From Limnohabitans sp. MMS-10A-192 (lineage in GTDB: Bacteria; Pseudomonadota; Gammaproteobacteria; Burkholderiales; Burkholderiaceae_C), in assembly GCF_003063335.1 (NCBI RefSeq), contig NZ_NERX01000001.1, positions 1 through 64,000 of the forward strand: a DNA stretch of 64,000 nt, given 5' to 3'. The position numbers and the translations under genes are program-made. Below, one piece after another: positions 25,237 through 37,714 of the stretch; the stretch's first letter is position 1; each line of letters starts with the position of its first letter. Under the pieces are notes generated by a model. The model did no database searches, was not told where the DNA came from, and saw nothing but the letters and a program-made list of their open reading frames with translations.

Positions 25237-25439
25237 TGATGGTCTCCTGATTCTTGTGGCTTGGCCTGCATGTTAATGGGCCACACGCCGCCTACAAGGG
25301 TTGGTTTTGTCGCAGGCGGGACCTGAGCGCCCACGAATGCATAGACTCATCCTTGCTCACCTGTTTCAAATTGTTTATTAATAAGTAATTTGGTTTTAAA
25401 TTAAGTACTATTTCACATTTTTATCACTAAAATAAACAT

Positions 25440-26060
25440 ATGCAAACACATCCTACCCAAGACACCATCGAAGACTACTGTGGCACCACCTATGCAGCCA
25501 AATTGCTTGGACTGTCCGTTGGGACCATCCAGACACTCGTCGAAAAGAATGAACTGCAAGCTTGGAAAACACAGGGCGGGCACCGGCGAATCTCTATGGC
25601 CTCGATCCGGGAATACCAGCGCAAGCACAACATGCTGATGTCGCCGCTCGAAAATCGGGAAGGTCGGCTGAAAGTATTGCTGGTTGAAGATGATGCTGTC
25701 ACACGCGACATGCTGCGGGACTTTTGCAACAGATGCGAAACACCCGTCGATTGCACGGCCATGTCATCGGGCCTAGAAGCACTGATCGACATGGCCAGCA
25801 TTCAGCCGGACGTGCTGATCGCCGACTTGAACATGCCCGGTGTTGATGGTTTTGAGCTCTTGCGCACGATACGCCACACACCTCAGTTCAACCGAATGAC
25901 CTGCTTGGTGATCTCCGCTTTGTCACAAGAGGACATCGCAGCCCGTGGTGGACTGCCTGAAGGTACTGTTTTCATGGCCAAGCCGATCAATATGCAATGG
26001 TTCAATGGATTTTTCACAGCGCTGATCGCTGGTCGACATGTAGAACTGCAAACCGCATAA
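25440..26060 (+). CDS. HTH (excisionase-type) plus receiver-domain regulator
   Basis: A 206-residue protein with reversed domain order: an N-terminal MerR/excisionase-type HTH (about 16-64; TTYAAKLLGLSVGTIQTLVE then GGHRRIS) followed by a C-terminal receiver (about 77-200). The receiver has the acidic pair in LLVEDD (about 81-85), phosphoacceptor Asp129 (IADLNMPG), Ser in VISALS and Lys in FMAKPI. No kinase adjoins it. The 60 bases upstream are very AT-rich, as expected for a strong or UP-element promoter. A bidirectional terminator follows. Confidence 0.85.
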   Translation: MQTHPTQDTIEDYCGTTYAAKLLGLSVGTIQTLVEKNELQAWKTQGGHRRISMASIREYQRKHNMLMSPLENREGRLKVLLVEDDAVTRDMLRDFCNRCETPVDCTAMSSGLEALIDMASIQPDVLIADLNMPGVDGFELLRTIRHTPQFNRMTCLVISALSQEDIAARGGLPEGTVFMAKPINMQWFNGFFTALIAGRHVELQTA

Positions 26061-26112
26061 AACCCACATAGCCTGCTTTTCAAATACCGTTGGTATTTGT
26101 CATGCAGGCATG

Positions 26113-26146
26113 AAAAAAGCCGCTACATTTCTGTAGCGGCTTTTTG
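26113..26146. terminator. Bidirectional terminator between regulator and tRNA cluster
   Basis: AAAAAGCCGCTACA pairs with TGTAGCGGCTTTTT around a TTTC loop. It ends the plus-strand regulator and the minus-strand tRNA cluster alike. Confidence 0.85.
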
Positions 26147-26149
26147 TTT

Positions 26150-26226
26150 TGGCGGAGTGGACGGGACTCGAACCCGCGACCCCCGGCGTGACAGGCCGGT
26201 ATTCTAACCAACTGAACTACCACTCC
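26150..26226 (-). tRNA. tRNA-Asp (GTC)
   Basis: A 77-base tRNA with encoded CCA. Acceptor stem GGAGTGG/CCACTCC, anticodon GTC in the loop CCTGTCACG, T arm GGGTTCGAGTCCC. It is the last of three tRNAs (Ala-Glu-Asp) on this strand. Confidence 0.95.
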
Positions 26227-26240
26227 TGGTAGATAGCTTT

Positions 26241-26260
26241 GCTTCAACTTTTGTTGAAGC
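26241..26260. other. Spacer hairpin between tRNA-Glu and tRNA-Asp
   Basis: GCTTCAAC and GTTGAAGC pair around TTTT in the precursor spacer. It lacks a run of U, so it is probably a processing or folding element. Confidence 0.45.
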
Positions 26261-26275
26261 CAAGTGCTACAAACT

Positions 26276-26351
26276 TGGCGACCCTACGGGGATTCGAACC
26301 CCGGTACTCACCGTGAAAGGGTGATGTCCTAGGCCTCTAGACGATAGGGTC
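26276..26351 (-). tRNA. tRNA-Glu (TTC)
   Basis: A 76-base tRNA with encoded CCA. Acceptor stem GACCCTA/TAGGGTC, anticodon TTC within CCTTTCACG, T arm GGGGTTCGAATCCCC. It lies in the same cluster as, and just downstream of, glutamyl-tRNA synthetase. Confidence 0.95.
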
Positions 26352-26389
26352 ATAACCTGGACTGATTCTTGCGAATCTTCTCGACACTT

Positions 26390-26465
<76 letters not shown>

Positions 26466-26524
26466 TTCGGTACAACGTTTTGCATTGCTGCTTTTCGTTA
26501 TGCCTCGTTGGTGTCGAGACTTGA

Positions 26525-26544
26525 ATTATAGACAGGTTTTTAGG
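26525..26544 (-). promoter_or_regulatory. Promoter of the tRNA-Ala-Glu-Asp cluster (-10 at 26525-26530)
   Basis: On the minus strand TTGCAA lies 18 bases before a perfect TATAAT hexamer. The -10 is about 60 bases upstream of tRNA-Ala, and the -35 overlaps the gltX stop codon. The hexamers span 26525-26562 only if a different -35 is used, so the -35 assignment is less certain than the -10. Confidence 0.6.
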
Positions 26545-27952
26545 CGTTTTGCAAACAGGCGAGAATTTTTTCGCGTTTATTCAAAGAAAGTACAGCATCC
26601 AAAGAAGGTGTCTGTGCAGTGCCCATCACCAGAACCCGCACAGGCATGGCGATCTGGGGCATTTTGAGGCCCGTTGCCGTCAAGACTTCCTTGATCGCAG
26701 CAGAGATCGAGGCCTTGTCCCAAGCGCAGACCGCCAGCTTTTCAGACAACAAGGCCAGCGCAGGTTTGACCGCCTCGGTCACATGCTGGGCTTTTTCTTC
26801 GGGGTTGGACACCACATCAGTATAGAAGGCGCTGACCCACTTGGCCAAGACCACCAAGGTGTCGCAACGGTCTTTGAACAAACCACAAATGGCGGTCAGG
26901 CGTTCATCGGCTGTCACACCGAGCTTGACCAAGAAGGGTTGAACTTTGACTGACAGCGCGGCATCGTCCATGGCTTTGAGGTGTTGGGCATTGACCCACG
27001 CCAGCTTGGCCGCGTCCCACTGCGCGGGGCTCTTGGACAAATGCGTGCCGTCGAACCACTGCACCATCTGATCGAGACTGAACAACTCATCGTCGCCATG
27101 GCTCCAGCCCAGGCGGGCCAGGTAATTGTTCATGGCTTCAGGCAGGTAACCGGCTTCATCGTAGTTGGACACCGCCACCGCGCCACGGCGCTTGGACAGT
27201 TTCTGGCCATCATCGCCCAGGATGACGGGCAGATGGCCAAACTGCGGCAGCCCAGCGCCCAATGCGCGGTACATATTGATCTGCCAAGGCGTGTTGTTGA
27301 TGTGCTCGTCGCCACGGAACACATGGCTGATGGCCATGTCCCAATCGTCGATCACCACCGCAAAGTTGTAGGTGGGCACACCCAAGGTGCCCTCTGGCGC
27401 ACCCTCTTCAGGCGCACGCTGGATGATCAGGTCATCGATCTCGGTGTTGCTGATGCTGATGGGGCCTTTGACCAGGTCATCCCAAGTCACCACGCCGTCC
27501 ACCGGGTTGGCAAAACGGATCACCGGCTTGACGCCCGCAGGAATGGGCGGCAAGACCTTGCCCGGCGCGGGACGCCAGGTGCGGTCATACAAGCGCTTTT
27601 CGCCACGCGCTTCCTGAGCAGCTTTCACGGCCTCCAGGTCTTCGGGCGTGCAGTAGCAACGGTAAGCTGTACCTGCGGCCAGCATTTGGTCAATCACCGC
27701 CTGATAACGCGCCAAGCGCTGCATTTGGTAAATCGGGCCTTCGTCGTAGTTCAGGCCCAGCCAGTGCATGGACTCCAGAATCTGGTCCACCGAATCCTGC
27801 GTGGAACGGGCCACATCGGTGTCTTCGATGCGCAGCACAAACTCACCACCGTGGTGGCGGGCGTAGGCCCAGGAATACAAAGCGGTGCGGGCAGTGCCCA
27901 AATGCAGAAACCCCGTGGGTGACGGGGCGATGCGTGTGCGGATTTTCGTCAT
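26540..27952 (-). CDS. gltX: Glutamate-tRNA ligase
   Basis: A 470-residue class I aminoacyl-tRNA synthetase that charges tRNA-Glu. It opens [15 protein letters not shown] with the HIGH-like motif HLGT at 17-20; VLRIEDTD follows near 39-46; the KMSKS-like loop is KLSKRRG; and the anticodon-binding helical domain fills the C-terminal third. It stands immediately upstream of a cluster containing tRNA-Glu on the same strand. A terminator separates it from metZ. Confidence 0.96.
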   Translation of the reverse strand: MTKIRTRIAPSPTGFLHLGTARTALYSWAYARHHGGEFVLRIEDTDVARSTQDSVDQILESMHWLGLNYDEGPIYQMQRLARYQAVIDQMLAAGTAYRCYCTPEDLEAVKAAQEARGEKRLYDRTWRPAPGKVLPPIPAGVKPVIRFANPVDGVVTWDDLVKGPISISNTEIDDLIIQRAPEEGAPEGTLGVPTYNFAVVIDDWDMAISHVFRGDEHINNTPWQINMYRALGAGLPQFGHLPVILGDDGQKLSKRRGAVAVSNYDEAGYLPEAMNNYLARLGWSHGDDELFSLDQMVQWFDGTHLSKSPAQWDAAKLAWVNAQHLKAMDDAALSVKVQPFLVKLGVTADERLTAICGLFKDRCDTLVVLAKWVSAFYTDVVSNPEEKAQHVTEAVKPALALLSEKLAVCAWDKASISAAIKEVLTATGLKMPQIAMPVRVLVMGTAQTPSLDAVLSLNKREKILACLQNA

Positions 27953-27963
27953 GGTTTCAACTC

Positions 27964-27986
27964 AAAAAGGGCCCCAACGGGGCCCT
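27964..27986 (-). terminator. Terminator downstream of metZ
   Basis: On the minus strand GGGCCCC and GGGGCCC pair around a short loop and TTTTTGAG follows. It falls in the 43-base gap between metZ and gltX and separates their transcription. Confidence 0.75.
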
Positions 27987-27995
27987 GAATCAACA

Positions 27996-29207
27996 TCAAA
28001 GGGTTTCGAGTCCTCGGGCCAGATCGGCTTGCATGTCGGCCAGATGCTCCAGCCCCACCGCCACGCGGATCAGGCCTTGTGTGATGCCCGCCGCTTGGCG
28101 CTGGTCTTCGCTGAGCTTGCCGTGCGATGTGCTGGCCGGGTGCGTGAGCAAGGTCTTGGTGTCGCCCAGATTGGTACACAGCGACAGCGTTTTCAAACTG
28201 TCGAGCACATGGAACGCACGGGCGCGGGCCGTTTGCGGGTCGCCCGCTTTCACGTCAAAGGACAGAACAGCACCGCCCATGTTCGACATCTGCTGCATCG
28301 ACAAAGCATATTGAGGGTGACTTTCCAGCCCGGGGTAATACACACGCGCTACAGCAGGATGGTTTTGCAACCACAGGGCCATCTCGTGCGCACGGGCGCT
28401 TTGTGCCCGCATGCGGATGTCCAGTGTCTCCAAGCCTTTGAGCACCACCCAAGCATTGAAGGGCGACAGCACCATGCCGCCGTTTTTCATCACGGGCAAA
28501 AACTTTTCCTTGACCATCTTGTCGCTCGCGCACAAAGCACCGGCCATCACACGGCCTTGGCCATCGAGGTACTTGGTGCCCGAGTGCATGACGATGTCGG
28601 CGCCCATGGCGATGGGTCGCTGCAAGATGGGCGTGGCAAAACAGTTGTCCACGGCCAGCAAGGCCCCTGCGTTGTGCGCCAGATCGGCCAAGGCGGCAAT
28701 GTCGCAGACCTCGGTCAATGGGTTGGTCGGCGTCTCGGCAAAGAGGATTTTGGTGTTGGGGCGGATCGCGGCTTTCCAGGCGGCCAAATCGGTCTGCGGC
28801 ACGGTGGTCGACTCCACGCCAAAGCGCGCGAACTCGGAGCCGATCAACTTGATGGTCGAGCCGAACATCGACTGCGAATAGACCACGTGGTCGCCCGATT
28901 TGAGCAAGCTGAACAGCATCAGCATCACGGCCGACATGCCCGACGAAGTGGCCAAACAGGCCTCACTGCCCTCGAGCGCCGCCAGACGCATCTCAAAACT
29001 GCTGACCGTCGGGTTGCCCGAGCGACCATAGGTGTAGCCATCTTCTTCGCCCGCAAATCGACGTGCCGAGGCTTCAGCCGAAGGCTGCACATAGCCGCTG
29101 GTCAGGTACAAGGCTTCGGAATTTTCGCCGTATTGGCTGGGCGGCACGGCGGCACGCACCGCCAGGGTTTCAAGATGCAAATCGTCAAATTGCGAACGGT
29201 CAACCAT
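27996..29207 (-). CDS. metZ: O-succinylhomoserine sulfhydrylase
   Basis: A 403-residue PLP enzyme of the Cys/Met metabolism family that makes homocysteine directly from sulfide and O-succinylhomoserine. The PLP lysine is in HSGTKYLDGQG (about residue 210), with YTYGRSGNPT near 58-67 and FAETPTNP near 156. The combination with purF upstream (8-base gap) is the standard Burkholderiales arrangement and supports metZ rather than metB or metC. Confidence 0.93.
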   Translation of the reverse strand: MVDRSQFDDLHLETLAVRAAVPPSQYGENSEALYLTSGYVQPSAEASARRFAGEEDGYTYGRSGNPTVSSFEMRLAALEGSEACLATSSGMSAVMLMLFSLLKSGDHVVYSQSMFGSTIKLIGSEFARFGVESTTVPQTDLAAWKAAIRPNTKILFAETPTNPLTEVCDIAALADLAHNAGALLAVDNCFATPILQRPIAMGADIVMHSGTKYLDGQGRVMAGALCASDKMVKEKFLPVMKNGGMVLSPFNAWVVLKGLETLDIRMRAQSARAHEMALWLQNHPAVARVYYPGLESHPQYALSMQQMSNMGGAVLSFDVKAGDPQTARARAFHVLDSLKTLSLCTNLGDTKTLLTHPASTSHGKLSEDQRQAAGITQGLIRVAVGLEHLADMQADLARGLETL

Positions 29208-29215
29208 GTTTCACC

Positions 29216-30736
<1,521 letters not shown>

Positions 30737-30774
30737 AGCTATTTCCGTTATAAATTTAATCGACCCGACTCAAA

Positions 30775-31269
30775 TCAGGGTAAAAACTTCGCCATGGCTT
30801 CGGGCATCAGGGGCTTGAGGCCCTGGATCGTCATGTCCAGCCAAACCGGCCCTTTAGCGCTTTGCCACCAATCACCAGATGACAAGCCGGTCAGCTGCAA
30901 CACCACCGTGAGTGCCAGCAAAAGAACAACGCCACGGGCCAGGCCAAACATGCCCCCCAAGGCACGGTCTACAGGCCGCAGACCCACCGATTCAATGACT
31001 TTCTTGATCAGCCACGACAGCAAAGCCGAGACAAACAAACTGCCCACAAAGACGACCGCGTAACCTGCTGCATATTGGACAGAGGGTGCCGCGTTTTGTA
31101 CAAAAGGAATCCAGGCTACCGCGTCTGTCGCCAGCCACTGCGCCAAAAAGAAGGCGGCCACCCAACCGGCCAACGACAGCACTTCATAAACCAGGCCACG
31201 CCACATCCCCACCAACATGGAGGCGAACAAGACCCCCAGCAATGCCCAATCGGTGATGTCTATCGTCAT
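30775..31269 (-). CDS. cvpA: CvpA-family membrane protein
   Basis: A 164-residue inner-membrane protein with four hydrophobic segments (about 8-25, 30-48, 64-85, 100-120) and the CvpA opening ITDWALLGVLFASMLVGMWR. CvpA is needed for colicin V production and envelope stress resistance. Its place directly before purF is conserved in many proteobacteria. One base separates it from the SPOR gene. Confidence 0.9.
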   Translation of the reverse strand: MTIDITDWALLGVLFASMLVGMWRGLVYEVLSLAGWVAAFFLAQWLATDAVAWIPFVQNAAPSVQYAAGYAVVFVGSLFVSALLSWLIKKVIESVGLRPVDRALGGMFGLARGVVLLLALTVVLQLTGLSSGDWWQSAKGPVWLDMTIQGLKPLMPEAMAKFLP

Positions 31270-31270
31270 C

Positions 31271-32053
31271 TCAAAGCTTCAAGATGGCCGCAGACAAGTC
31301 AAGTTTGCGTATGCGCACGGCAGCTTTGTCCGCGTCATCACGGCTGTCATAGGGGCCCACACGGACACGCGTTGTGGTCTTTCCGTCTTTGCCATCGACC
31401 ACCTGGGTGTAGGTCTTAAAGCCACCCTTTTCTAACTTTTGACGGACTTCGCGCAACTTGGCAGCATCGCTGAAAGCGCCCACCTGAATGATCAAACGCT
31501 CAGCAGTGGCTGACTTGCCTTCCAGCAGAGCCTTGGCCTTGTCGCCATCGTCTTTGGATTTACTTTTGGATTTCGCCTCGGCATCGGTTTTGTCAGACTT
31601 GGCCACTGCTGCCTCGGTCTTTTCTTTGGGCTTGTCCGCTTGTTTTTCTTTGGGCTTTTCAGTCGGCTCTGATTTGACGACAGGCGCCACCACAGGTGCC
31701 GAAGGGGGTTCCACCTGTTCGCTGGGGTCCAAGCCTGCCTGAGTCGACAAGGTCTCAGGCGCAATCTTCCAGGGCTTGGCAGGCATTTGACTTGCCGTCA
31801 CAGGCGCTGGTGCCGTCAGAGGCGCAACAGCCTGGCGATCCGGGATCACGATGGGCGTGTCCACAGCCACGGGGCGAGGCTGCGTGTCAAACACCAACGG
31901 AAAACCCACCACCGCGATCAAGACCAACACCACAGCACCGATCAAGCGGTAACGCGCACGTCGACGCACGACTTCGATGTTTTCATTGGGACCCGACGCA
32001 AGGGCTTCGGCAGAAGCGTTGCGACCAGGAAAACGGAACTTGAAAAAGGCCAT
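31271..32053 (-). CDS. SPOR-domain protein (DedD-like)
   Basis: A 260-residue cell-division type protein: a short cytoplasmic N-terminus, one membrane segment (about 34-54, LIGAVVLVLIAVVGFPLVF), a long Pro/Ala/Lys-rich linker (about 60-175) and a C-terminal SPOR domain (about 178-258, LIIQVGAFSDAAKLREV) that binds denuded septal peptidoglycan. Between folC and cvpA this is the usual DedD position. Confidence 0.88.
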   Translation of the reverse strand: MAFFKFRFPGRNASAEALASGPNENIEVVRRRARYRLIGAVVLVLIAVVGFPLVFDTQPRPVAVDTPIVIPDRQAVAPLTAPAPVTASQMPAKPWKIAPETLSTQAGLDPSEQVEPPSAPVVAPVVKSEPTEKPKEKQADKPKEKTEAAVAKSDKTDAEAKSKSKSKDDGDKAKALLEGKSATAERLIIQVGAFSDAAKLREVRQKLEKGGFKTYTQVVDGKDGKTTTRVRVGPYDSRDDADKAAVRIRKLDLSAAILKL

Positions 32054-32062
32054 GACAGGTGC

Positions 32063-33352
32063 TCAGGAGCTGAGGTGTTTGGCTTGCAGGCGCGGGATGC
32101 CGTTTTGCAGCACGCCGCCCACGGTGTAGAACGAGCCAAAGACAACGATTCTATCAGTCGGGCTTGCGGCTTCGATGGCCGCTTGCAGGGCGGACATCGG
32201 GTCCGGATGTACGCTCGACGCCACATCCTTGCGGGTGTTTTGTGCGGTCCAAGCCTTCTGCAAATCGACCGCTTTGGCCGCCCTGGGAACGGGCAAATCG
32301 GTGAAATACCAGCGATCGATCAAGGGATTGACCCGCTGCAGCATGGGCAGCAAGTCCTTGTCGGCCATGGCACCCAGCACCGCATGGGTGGTAGGGTAAA
32401 AGCCCATGGCATCCAGGTTCGCAGCCAAAGCCGCCACCGAATGCGGGTTGTGCGCCACATCCAAGACCAATACCGGCTCGCCCGGGATGATCTGAAAGCG
32501 CCCCGGCAACTCGACCATGGCCAAACCATTGCGCACCGCCTGCGCCGTCACCGGGATGCGGGGGCGCAAAGCGTCCAGCGCCGCCAACACACCCGAAGCA
32601 TTGAGCAACTGGTTGGCGCCCCGCAAGGCGGGATAGGCCATCCCGGCATAGCGGCGACCCCGCCCTGCCCAGGCCCATTGCTGCTTGTCGCCCGAAAAAT
32701 TGAAGTCCTGGCCGAATCGCCAAATGTCTGCACCGATGGCTGCGGCATGGTCGACCACGCTTTGCGGTGGCACCGGGTCGCTCACGATGACAGGACGGCC
32801 GGCGCGCATGATGCCGGCTTTTTCAAAGCCGATGCTTTCGCGGTCCTTGCCCAAAATGGCAGTGTGGTCGATGTCGATGCTGGTGATCACGGCGCAGTCG
32901 GCGTCGATGATGTTGACGGCATCCAGACGGCCACCCAAACCCACCTCCAAAATGGCCACATCCAGATTCGACTGGGCCATCAGGTGCAAGATGGCCAGGG
33001 TGCTGAATTCGAAATAGGTCAGACTCACATCGCCACGGACCGCCTCGACGGCGGCAAAAGCCTGGGCAAACTGCTCGGCACTGGCCGACTCGCCATGCAG
33101 ACGGCAGCGCTCTTCAAAATGCACCAGGTGCGGCGAGGTGTACACCCCCGTGCGGTAACCCGCCTCCAACAAGATGGCTTCCAGCATGGCGCAGGTCGAC
33201 CCTTTGCCATTGGTGCCGGCCACGGTGATGACGGGGCAGTCAAAGCGCAAAGCCATGCGCTCGGCCACGGTTTTCACACGGTCCAGGCCCATGTCGATGG
33301 CCACCGGGTGTAGTTGCTCGCACCAGTCGAGCCATTCCTGTAGAGTCTTCAT
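32063..33352 (-). CDS. folC: Bifunctional dihydrofolate / folylpolyglutamate synthase
   Basis: A 429-residue Mur-ligase-type enzyme that attaches glutamate to dihydropteroate and folates. The ATP loop GTNGKGSTCAML is near 46-57. ILEVGLGGRLDAVNIIDADC near 135 and LDVAHNPHS near 295 are conserved FolC motifs. First gene of the folC-SPOR-cvpA-purF-metZ run in this window; it may be preceded by accD beyond another promoter, since the next gene on the right is divergent. Confidence 0.95.
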   Translation of the reverse strand: MKTLQEWLDWCEQLHPVAIDMGLDRVKTVAERMALRFDCPVITVAGTNGKGSTCAMLEAILLEAGYRTGVYTSPHLVHFEERCRLHGESASAEQFAQAFAAVEAVRGDVSLTYFEFSTLAILHLMAQSNLDVAILEVGLGGRLDAVNIIDADCAVITSIDIDHTAILGKDRESIGFEKAGIMRAGRPVIVSDPVPPQSVVDHAAAIGADIWRFGQDFNFSGDKQQWAWAGRGRRYAGMAYPALRGANQLLNASGVLAALDALRPRIPVTAQAVRNGLAMVELPGRFQIIPGEPVLVLDVAHNPHSVAALAANLDAMGFYPTTHAVLGAMADKDLLPMLQRVNPLIDRWYFTDLPVPRAAKAVDLQKAWTAQNTRKDVASSVHPDPMSALQAAIEAASPTDRIVVFGSFYTVGGVLQNGIPRLQAKHLSS

Positions 33353-33401
33353 AGGCGGCGATTGTCGCCCATCCCGACACTTTCACCGGCCCACATCCCC
33401 C

Positions 33402-33746
33402 ATGAACCTCATTGTTTACGGTATTCCGAACTGCGACAGCGTCAAGAAAGCCCGCACCTGGCTGAGCGACCAAGGCATGAACCCCACATTCCACGATTTC
33501 AAGAAACAAGGCGTGCCCGCCGATGCACTCGACGCCTGGATGGCCGCTTGCGGCTGGGAAACGGTGCTCAACCGCAAAGGCACCACCTGGCGCAAGCTCG
33601 ACGCCGCCGTGCAGGCCAGCGTGACCGATGCCGCCAGCGCCAAAGCCGTGATGCTGGAGCACGCCAGCACCATCAAGCGGCCGGTGATCGCCTGGCCTTC
33701 GGGTCAGATCACCGTCGGGTTCACGCCCGAACAATGGCCCGCCTGA
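33402..33746 (+). CDS. ArsC-family (Spx/YffB-type) protein
   Basis: A 114-residue thioredoxin-fold protein of the ArsC family. It begins MNLIVYGIPNCDSVKKARTW with a single Cys in NCDS (no CxxC), as in the YffB/Spx-like subgroup. KRPVIAWPSGQITVGFTPEQ closes the fold. Glutathione-dependent thiol reductase activity is suggested by the family. ATG 33402 is used because the upstream frame lies inside the folC leader. Confidence 0.88.
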   Translation: MNLIVYGIPNCDSVKKARTWLSDQGMNPTFHDFKKQGVPADALDAWMAACGWETVLNRKGTTWRKLDAAVQASVTDAASAKAVMLEHASTIKRPVIAWPSGQITVGFTPEQWPA

Positions 33747-33845
33747 TGCGCTCACTGACGCTGACACAACTTTACTTGTCAGCAACGCACAGGCACCCCG
33801 TCCCCCGCTAAACTCGCCAGCAGTCATTTGACGGAGCGATACACC

Positions 33846-34493
33846 ATGAAAACATTGGCAACCACCCTTTTGCTGGCCACAGCCAGCCTGGCCCAAGCCC
33901 AGGAAATCGGCCAGGTGATTTCACGTGAAGCGGTCTACCAACAGATCGCTGTGCCTCGTCAAACCTGCAGCCAGATGCCCGTGGCAGTTCAAAACCCCAC
34001 ATCTGGCGGCGGGGCCCTGATGGGCGCGATTGCTGGCGGCGCCGTCGGCAGCCAGATCGGCGGCGGCTCGGGCCAAGCCTTGGCCACCATGATCGGCGTT
34101 GTGGGTGGCTCCATCATGGGCGACCGCATTGAAAACCCCGGCACCCAAGTGCAAAACCAAACCACTTGCACCACCCAAAACATCATGGAAACCCGTTTGG
34201 TCGGCTACAACGTGGTCTATGAATACGCAGGCAAGCAACACAGCGTGCAACTGCCGCAAGACCCCGGCCCGACGATTCAATTGCAAGTCACCCCTGTGGC
34301 CGTTGCCCAGGCTGTCTCCCCTGCACCGGTCGTGATCAGCCAACCTCAAACCGTGGTGACACAGCCCTCGGTGGTTTACGTGCCCGCGCCCGTCTACCGC
34401 AGCTACCCGCCCATTTACACCAACCTCAATTTCGGCTGGGGCTGGCGAAGCGGTTTCCATGGCGGTGGTCACCGCCACGGTCACTGGCGTTGA
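33846..34493 (+). CDS. Glycine-zipper 2TM-domain exported protein
   Basis: A 215-residue protein with a signal peptide (about 1-19, ending SLAQAQ) and a glycine zipper near 52-92 (GGGALMGAIAGGAVGSQIGG then GGSIMGDRIENP). The tail has a Pro/Val-rich stretch and a Gly/His/Arg-rich C-terminus (GGGHRHGHW). Such proteins are thought to insert into the outer membrane or stabilise it. GGAG precedes ATG 33846. A terminator follows at 34557. Confidence 0.82.
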   Translation: MKTLATTLLLATASLAQAQEIGQVISREAVYQQIAVPRQTCSQMPVAVQNPTSGGGALMGAIAGGAVGSQIGGGSGQALATMIGVVGGSIMGDRIENPGTQVQNQTTCTTQNIMETRLVGYNVVYEYAGKQHSVQLPQDPGPTIQLQVTPVAVAQAVSPAPVVISQPQTVVTQPSVVYVPAPVYRSYPPIYTNLNFGWGWRSGFHGGGHRHGHWR

Positions 34494-34556
34494 GTCACCC
34501 GCATCCAGCGGTCACCACATCTGACCTAAAATCACGGGTTGATCGTTTGACCCGCC

Positions 34557-34586
34557 AAACAGGGGCCGCATCAGGCCCCTGTTTCA
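34557..34586 (+). terminator. Terminator before ppnP
   Basis: AAACAGGGGCC and GGCCCCTGTTT pair around GCATCA, followed by CATTT. It ends the glycine-zipper gene. ppnP begins 35 bases later, so its promoter must overlap or lie just after this hairpin. Confidence 0.8.
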
Positions 34587-34620
34587 TTTGCAGACCCATT
34601 CGCTTTACCCGACACACACC

Positions 34621-36301
<1,681 letters not shown>

Positions 36302-36320
36302 TCTTTTGTCACTCCAAATG

Positions 36321-36345
36321 AAAAACGGCCTTCGGGCCGTTTTTT
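36321..36345 (+). terminator. argG terminator
   Basis: AAAACGGCC and GGCCGTTTT pair around the stable TTCG tetraloop and a T-run follows, 20 bases after the argG stop. Confidence 0.9.
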
Positions 36346-36388
36346 GTTGTCTTGTCTTGTTTGGTTTTGTTGTTTTTTCCGCCTTGTC

Positions 36389-36457
36389 GCGGGCGCCTGC
36401 CGGCTCGCCTCATAACTCGCTTCGCTCGCCAAATCGGCGTATCCGGCAGGCGCCCGC
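36389..36457 (+). repeat. Constant-loop hairpin, copy 1
   Basis: A perfect 15-bp stem (36389-36403 with 36443-36457, GCGGGCGCCTGCCGG) encloses a 39-base loop. Bases 36407-36438 of the loop are an exact 32-bp inverted copy of 36539-36570. No T-run follows. It lies between convergent argG and murB, in a 319-base gap that otherwise holds only the argG terminator and copy 2. Confidence 0.85.
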
Positions 36458-36516
36458 ACCAAGGCTGCGACCGTTGAAATCGGAGGAAGTTTTTGACTAA
36501 GCAACAACGTAGCAGA

Positions 36517-36591
36517 GGGTTTTGGCCTGAGCGGATCAGCCGATTTGGCGAGCGAAGCGAGTTATGAGGCTGACCGCTCAGGCCAAAACCC
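36517..36591 (-). repeat. Constant-loop hairpin, copy 2 (inverted)
   Basis: A perfect 18-bp stem (36517-36534 with 36574-36591, GGGTTTTGGCCTGAGCGG) encloses a 39-base loop, exactly the same loop length as copy 1. Its 32-bp core (36539-36570) is the reverse complement of the core of copy 1, while the two stems are unrelated in sequence. It ends 29 bases before the murB stop. Confidence 0.85.
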
Positions 36592-36620
36592 GGTGCGGAA
36601 CAAAACCACGAACAGAAACT

Positions 36621-37673
36621 TCAAATGACTACGGGCTCAGGCTCCAGACGAATCCCAAAGCGCTCGTACACGCTGGTCTGAATGGCCTTGGCCAGCGTCA
36701 TCACCTCGCCCCCGGTGCAGGGGTTCTCGCGCCCGCCCCGGTTGACCAGCACCAGCGCCTGCTTTTCATAGACCCCAGCGTGCCCCACGGTCTTGCCCTT
36801 CCAGCCGCAGGCGTCGATCAGCCAGCCCGCAGCCAGCTTGATGCTGCCATCGGGCATGGGGTAATGCACCACCTTGGGCTCGCGGGCGATGATGTCGGCG
36901 CATTGCTCGGGCGTGACGCTCGGGTTTTTGAAGAAACTGCCCGCGTTGCCGATCACGGCCGGATCGGGCAGTTTGGCGCGGCGGATGGCCACCACCCAGT
37001 CAAAAATCTGCCGGGCATCGGGGTTGTGGATGCCGGTCTCGGCCATCTTGCGTTCCAGGTCCAGATAGCCCAGCTCGGGCTTCCAGCGCTTGGGCAGCGC
37101 AAAGCGCACACGCAGGATGACCGCCCTGCCCGCCAGGCCCAAACCATCCGCGCCGCCTGAGGCGTGCTTGAAGACCGAATCACGGTAACTGAAGCCGCAC
37201 TGCGCGGCGTTCAGGCTGAACAGCTCGCCCGTCAGCATGTCCATCGCGTCGAGCGAATCAAAGCGGTCTTGCAGCTCCACGCCGTAAGCGCCGATGTTTT
37301 GCACAGGCGATGCGCCCACGGTGCCGGGAATCAGCGCCATGTTTTCCAGGCCCGGATAGCCGTGGTCCAGCGTCCAGGCCACCAAGTCGTGCCAATCCAC
37401 GCCTGCGCCCGCTTCGACCACCCAGTGCTTGTCAGTCTCACTGGCCAGACGAAGGTCCGGCACCTCGACCTTGAGCACCAGCGCCTTGACGTCGCCGGTC
37501 AAAACGATGTTGCTGCCGCCGCCCAGCACCTGGCGCGGCAAAGTGGCCAGTTGGGGGTCGGCCAGTACGGCGCGCAAGTCGTCTTCTGAGCGCACACGCA
37601 CCAAAGCCTGGGCTTTGGCGACGATGCCGAAGGTGTTGTACGGCTGCAGGGGGACATTTTTCTCAAGGAACAT
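36621..37673 (-). CDS. murB: UDP-N-acetylenolpyruvoylglucosamine reductase
   Basis: A 350-residue FAD/NADPH enzyme that completes UDP-MurNAc in peptidoglycan synthesis. The FAD motifs [12 protein letters not shown] and [21 protein letters not shown] are clear. FSYRDSVFK and the C-terminal [20 protein letters not shown] extension mark the type I (E. coli-like) enzyme. Start ATG 37673 ([16 protein letters not shown]) fits the family better than one nine codons upstream. Divergent from yajQ. Confidence 0.95.
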   Translation of the reverse strand: MFLEKNVPLQPYNTFGIVAKAQALVRVRSEDDLRAVLADPQLATLPRQVLGGGSNIVLTGDVKALVLKVEVPDLRLASETDKHWVVEAGAGVDWHDLVAWTLDHGYPGLENMALIPGTVGASPVQNIGAYGVELQDRFDSLDAMDMLTGELFSLNAAQCGFSYRDSVFKHASGGADGLGLAGRAVILRVRFALPKRWKPELGYLDLERKMAETGIHNPDARQIFDWVVAIRRAKLPDPAVIGNAGSFFKNPSVTPEQCADIIAREPKVVHYPMPDGSIKLAAGWLIDACGWKGKTVGHAGVYEKQALVLVNRGGRENPCTGGEVMTLAKAIQTSVYERFGIRLEPEPVVI

Positions 37674-37714
37674 GGGACAATTGTCGCATTCACAACCCAC
37701 GGATTTTTACCGCC

